Shown here piece after piece: positions 62,021-64,000 of a stretch of DNA of 64,000 bases (position 1 is its first letter; each line of letters begins with the position of its first letter). The stretch lies in contig JACRCD010000086.1 in assembly GCA_016219175.1 (NCBI GenBank), forward strand, positions 62,001 through 126,000, read 5' to 3'. Below the pieces are notes generated by a model, which saw only the letters and a list, made by a program, of their open reading frames with translations, had not been told where the DNA came from and made no database searches. Source of the DNA: Deltaproteobacteria bacterium. Its GTDB lineage: Bacteria > Desulfobacterota > Desulfobulbia > Desulfobulbales > SURF-16. The position numbers and the translations under genes were made by a program.

Positions 62021-63148
62021 ATGTCCTTGAAGAACGGAATACTTTTTAACTTAGCCGGGTATTTTCATAAAAAGATCGCCCGGCACTGCCGGCCGGCTGC
62101 TCCCCTCGCCTCCGTCCCTTTCGGGAAAATCCTTGTTCTTTCCACCACGGCCATCGGCGACACGCTGCTCTCCACCCCTGTGTTGGCGGCCTTGCGTCAT
62201 GAGTTTCCCGAGGCCGCCATCAAGGTGCTGGTTCAGAAAAAATTCATGCCGCTGTTTGCCGATAACCCCCATGTGGATGGATTTGTCGGCTTTCAGAAGG
62301 GCATGTTCCATTTTTTCCGGACGGCGCTGGCCTTAAAAAGAGAGCGTTTCCAGCTGGCCCTGGTGCTGCATGTTTCAGACCCCCTGCCTGTCTACATGGC
62401 GGTGCTGGCCCAGATTCCCCTGCTCGCCGGCTACCCGCCCGAACCGGCGCTGCGCCCTTTTTTCAGCCATCCGGTGGAACCGCCCCACGCTAAGCATGTC
62501 ATTGCCCACCGCATGGCGGTGCTTGAAGCGGTACGTCCGCAATTGCCGGGCTGGTCGCCCCGGCTGGTTCTGCCCGTCCGCCCGGAGCGCGTCCGGGAGG
62601 TTGTGGGCAAATACCTGCCTGGTGGTGGCGCGGTTTCCGGCCAAGCAACCCTGATCGGCTTTCAGCCCGGCGCCAGCAAAAGATTCAAGATGTGGCCGCT
62701 GGAGAGTTTCGTCCAACTCGGCCGGCAACTGCTGGACCGGGATGAAAATATCATGATCCTGGTGCTGGGCTCCAGGGAGGAGAGAGCCCTCGGCGATGAC
62801 ATCGTCCGGGGCATCGGCCGGGGCGAGCGAACCTTATCCCTCTGCGGCAGGTTGCCCCTGGAGGAGTTGCCGCCCATGGTCGCCGCCCTGCGCGGCCTGG
62901 TAACCAATGATACCGGGACGATGCATATCGCGGTCGCCCTGGGCACGCCAGCCGTCTGTCTTTTTGTGCCCACCGACCCGCTGGGCATAGGGCCGATCCA
63001 GGACATGGAGATACATCAGGTTATCTCCCGGCCGCGGCCCTGCGGGGAGGAGTGTGTGACGAAAAAATGCAGACGGGAGCCGTCCTGCATGTCTCTGCTT
63101 GGGGTGGACGAGGTGCTTGCCGCCACCTTGCGGGTGCTGGCCGGATGA
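62021..63148 (+). CDS. GT9 heptosyltransferase-like protein (WaaC/F/Q family)
   Basis: A 375-residue GT-B enzyme with the GT9 N-terminus ILVLSTTAIGDTLLSTPVLA, the donor-site region FQPGASKRFKMWPLESFVQL and the end motif GLVTNDTGTMHIAVALGTPA. It should transfer heptose to the LPS inner core. A Cys-rich segment near the end (CGEECVTKKCRREPSC) resembles the extra Cys cluster of some heptosyltransferases. It overlaps the next gene (ATGA). Confidence 0.88.
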   Translation: MSLKNGILFNLAGYFHKKIARHCRPAAPLASVPFGKILVLSTTAIGDTLLSTPVLAALRHEFPEAAIKVLVQKKFMPLFADNPHVDGFVGFQKGMFHFFRTALALKRERFQLALVLHVSDPLPVYMAVLAQIPLLAGYPPEPALRPFFSHPVEPPHAKHVIAHRMAVLEAVRPQLPGWSPRLVLPVRPERVREVVGKYLPGGGAVSGQATLIGFQPGASKRFKMWPLESFVQLGRQLLDRDENIMILVLGSREERALGDDIVRGIGRGERTLSLCGRLPLEELPPMVAALRGLVTNDTGTMHIAVALGTPAVCLFVPTDPLGIGPIQDMEIHQVISRPRPCGEECVTKKCRREPSCMSLLGVDEVLAATLRVLAG

Positions 63149-64000
63149 AGATCGCCCTCTATAACCTGACCACCACCGTGCTCACCGGCGGCATTGAGAC
63201 CTTCAACTGGGAAGTGGGCCGGGAATTGACCAGCAGGGGGCATGAGGTTCATATCTATGGCGGTGAGGCGGGGCTTGCCCCTCAGTATGACCTGCCGGTC
63301 TACACCTATCCGTTCAAGTCCCGCCGGGATTATCCGCGGCTGGGGTTGCGCTTTCAGAAAATGGCCGAGCGCTGGTCCATGGCCCGAAACTGCCTGGATG
63401 ATCTGCGCCGCGGAGCGTATGACGTCATTATCATCCACAAACCATATGACCTCCCCTGGATTATCAGGGCCGCACACCAGTCGGGCAGCAGGGTTGCCTT
63501 CTGCAGCGGGGGAACCGAGTTTTTCCCCGGCTATGCCTGGCTTGTCAAAAAACTGGATCTTTTTACCGCCTGCAGCAGTTTCAACGCCGGCCAGATCGAG
63601 CAGTACTGCGGGGTCAGGCCCAAGGTTCTGTATAACGGCGTTGACACGGACTGTTTTCAGCCTCTGCCGGCAGAGGACTCCTTGAAAAAGCAGCTTCTTC
63701 CCGCGCCCGGCGCCCTGGTTGTTTTCAGCGCCGCGCGCCTGAAGCGTTTTAAGGGATTCCAATATGTTATCGAGGCGGTTGCCCGGCTGCAAAGCGAATT
63801 TCCCAATCTGTTTTATCTGATCGCCGGCGAGGGGAATTACCGGACGGAACTGGAGGCGTGCGCCCAGCGCTGCCAGGTTACGGACCGGGTCATCTTCCTC
63901 GGCACGGTTCCCCATCAGCAGCTGGCCCGCTATTATTCCATCGCGGATGTTGCTCTTTTTCCCAGCCTGCATCTGGAGACCTTCGGCATCTCCATTGCCG
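63145..64000 (+). CDS. GT4 glycosyltransferase (3' end outside window)
   Basis: 285 codons are visible. The N-terminus MKIALYNLTTTVLTGGIETF, GGTEFFPGYAW, LYNGVDTDCFQPLP, SAARLKRFKGFQYVIEAVAR and FPSLHLETFGISIA are typical of GT4 enzymes. The last motif is the start of the E-x7-E donor site, so only about the final 80-100 residues are missing. It continues the LPS/surface-glycan operon. Confidence 0.88.
   Translation, partial: MKIALYNLTTTVLTGGIETFNWEVGRELTSRGHEVHIYGGEAGLAPQYDLPVYTYPFKSRRDYPRLGLRFQKMAERWSMARNCLDDLRRGAYDVIIIHKPYDLPWIIRAAHQSGSRVAFCSGGTEFFPGYAWLVKKLDLFTACSSFNAGQIEQYCGVRPKVLYNGVDTDCFQPLPAEDSLKKQLLPAPGALVVFSAARLKRFKGFQYVIEAVARLQSEFPNLFYLIAGEGNYRTELEACAQRCQVTDRVIFLGTVPHQQLARYYSIADVALFPSLHLETFGISIA

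Overview
The window looks like chromosomal DNA from an anaerobic, respiring Gram-negative bacterium, most likely a Desulfobacterota (Desulfobulbales- or Desulfuromonadales-like). The reasons are the dense multihaem c-type cytochromes, the many two-component proteins, sigma-54 regulation, two-CW domains, a Na+-type N-ATPase operon and LPS genes. The taxonomic call is inference. No rRNA, tRNA or CRISPR array was seen.

Region 1 (1-13.2 kb, minus strand) is a cytochrome operon followed by sensors. Read 5' to 3' it encodes: a membrane-anchored c-type cytochrome with about 8 haem motifs; a cytochrome b fused to a triheme domain; an NHL beta-propeller; a 22-haem cytochrome built from tandem modules; a 15-haem cytochrome; a 4-haem cytochrome; a hybrid kinase whose sensor domain carries its own CxxCH; and two receiver proteins. 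It reads as a quinol-to-periplasm/exterior electron conduit coupled to redox sensing.

Region 2 (13.7-20.3 kb, minus) is a regulatory block. A sigma-54 activator, a NifX-like protein, a Cache-domain kinase, a receiver and a degenerate kinase lie upstream of a near-perfect sigma-54 promoter at 15393-15407. That promoter points at a 44-aa protein, a 97-aa helical protein and two receiver proteins. Three of these products share an 'AATFAEA'-like helical motif.

Region 3 (20.6-32.2 kb) holds a small cytochrome, a RegB-like kinase, a TonB-dependent receptor, an NtrC-family regulator with a Glu in place of the phospho-Asp, and a plus-strand operon of binding protein, kinase and diguanylate cyclase.

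Region 4 (32.2-51.8 kb, mostly minus) is an N-ATPase operon in the order atpD-C-Q-R-B // E-F-A-G. A 12.7-kb accessory segment splits it between atpB and atpE. The segment carries four toxin-antitoxin pairs, a Tae4-like amidase, a PhnD-like protein with a kinase, a two-CW protein, a matrixin-like protease, dispersed repeats and integron attC-like sites. The atpE-atpF and atpF-atpA gaps also hold repeats or inverted repeats. Subunit c has the Na+-binding residues.

Region 5 (51.8-64 kb) contains dnaE bracketed by hairpin repeats, a sugar-phosphate isomerase-like gene and a Trm112-like gene (minus). It is followed by a plus-strand LPS/envelope cluster: WaaG-like glycosyltransferase, WaaP-like kinase, MsbA-like exporter, FkbM methyltransferase, GT9 heptosyltransferase-like protein, and a GT4 glycosyltransferase that runs off the end.

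Three copies of a ~165-bp dispersed repeat (22.2, 35.6 and 56.9 kb) link the regions.
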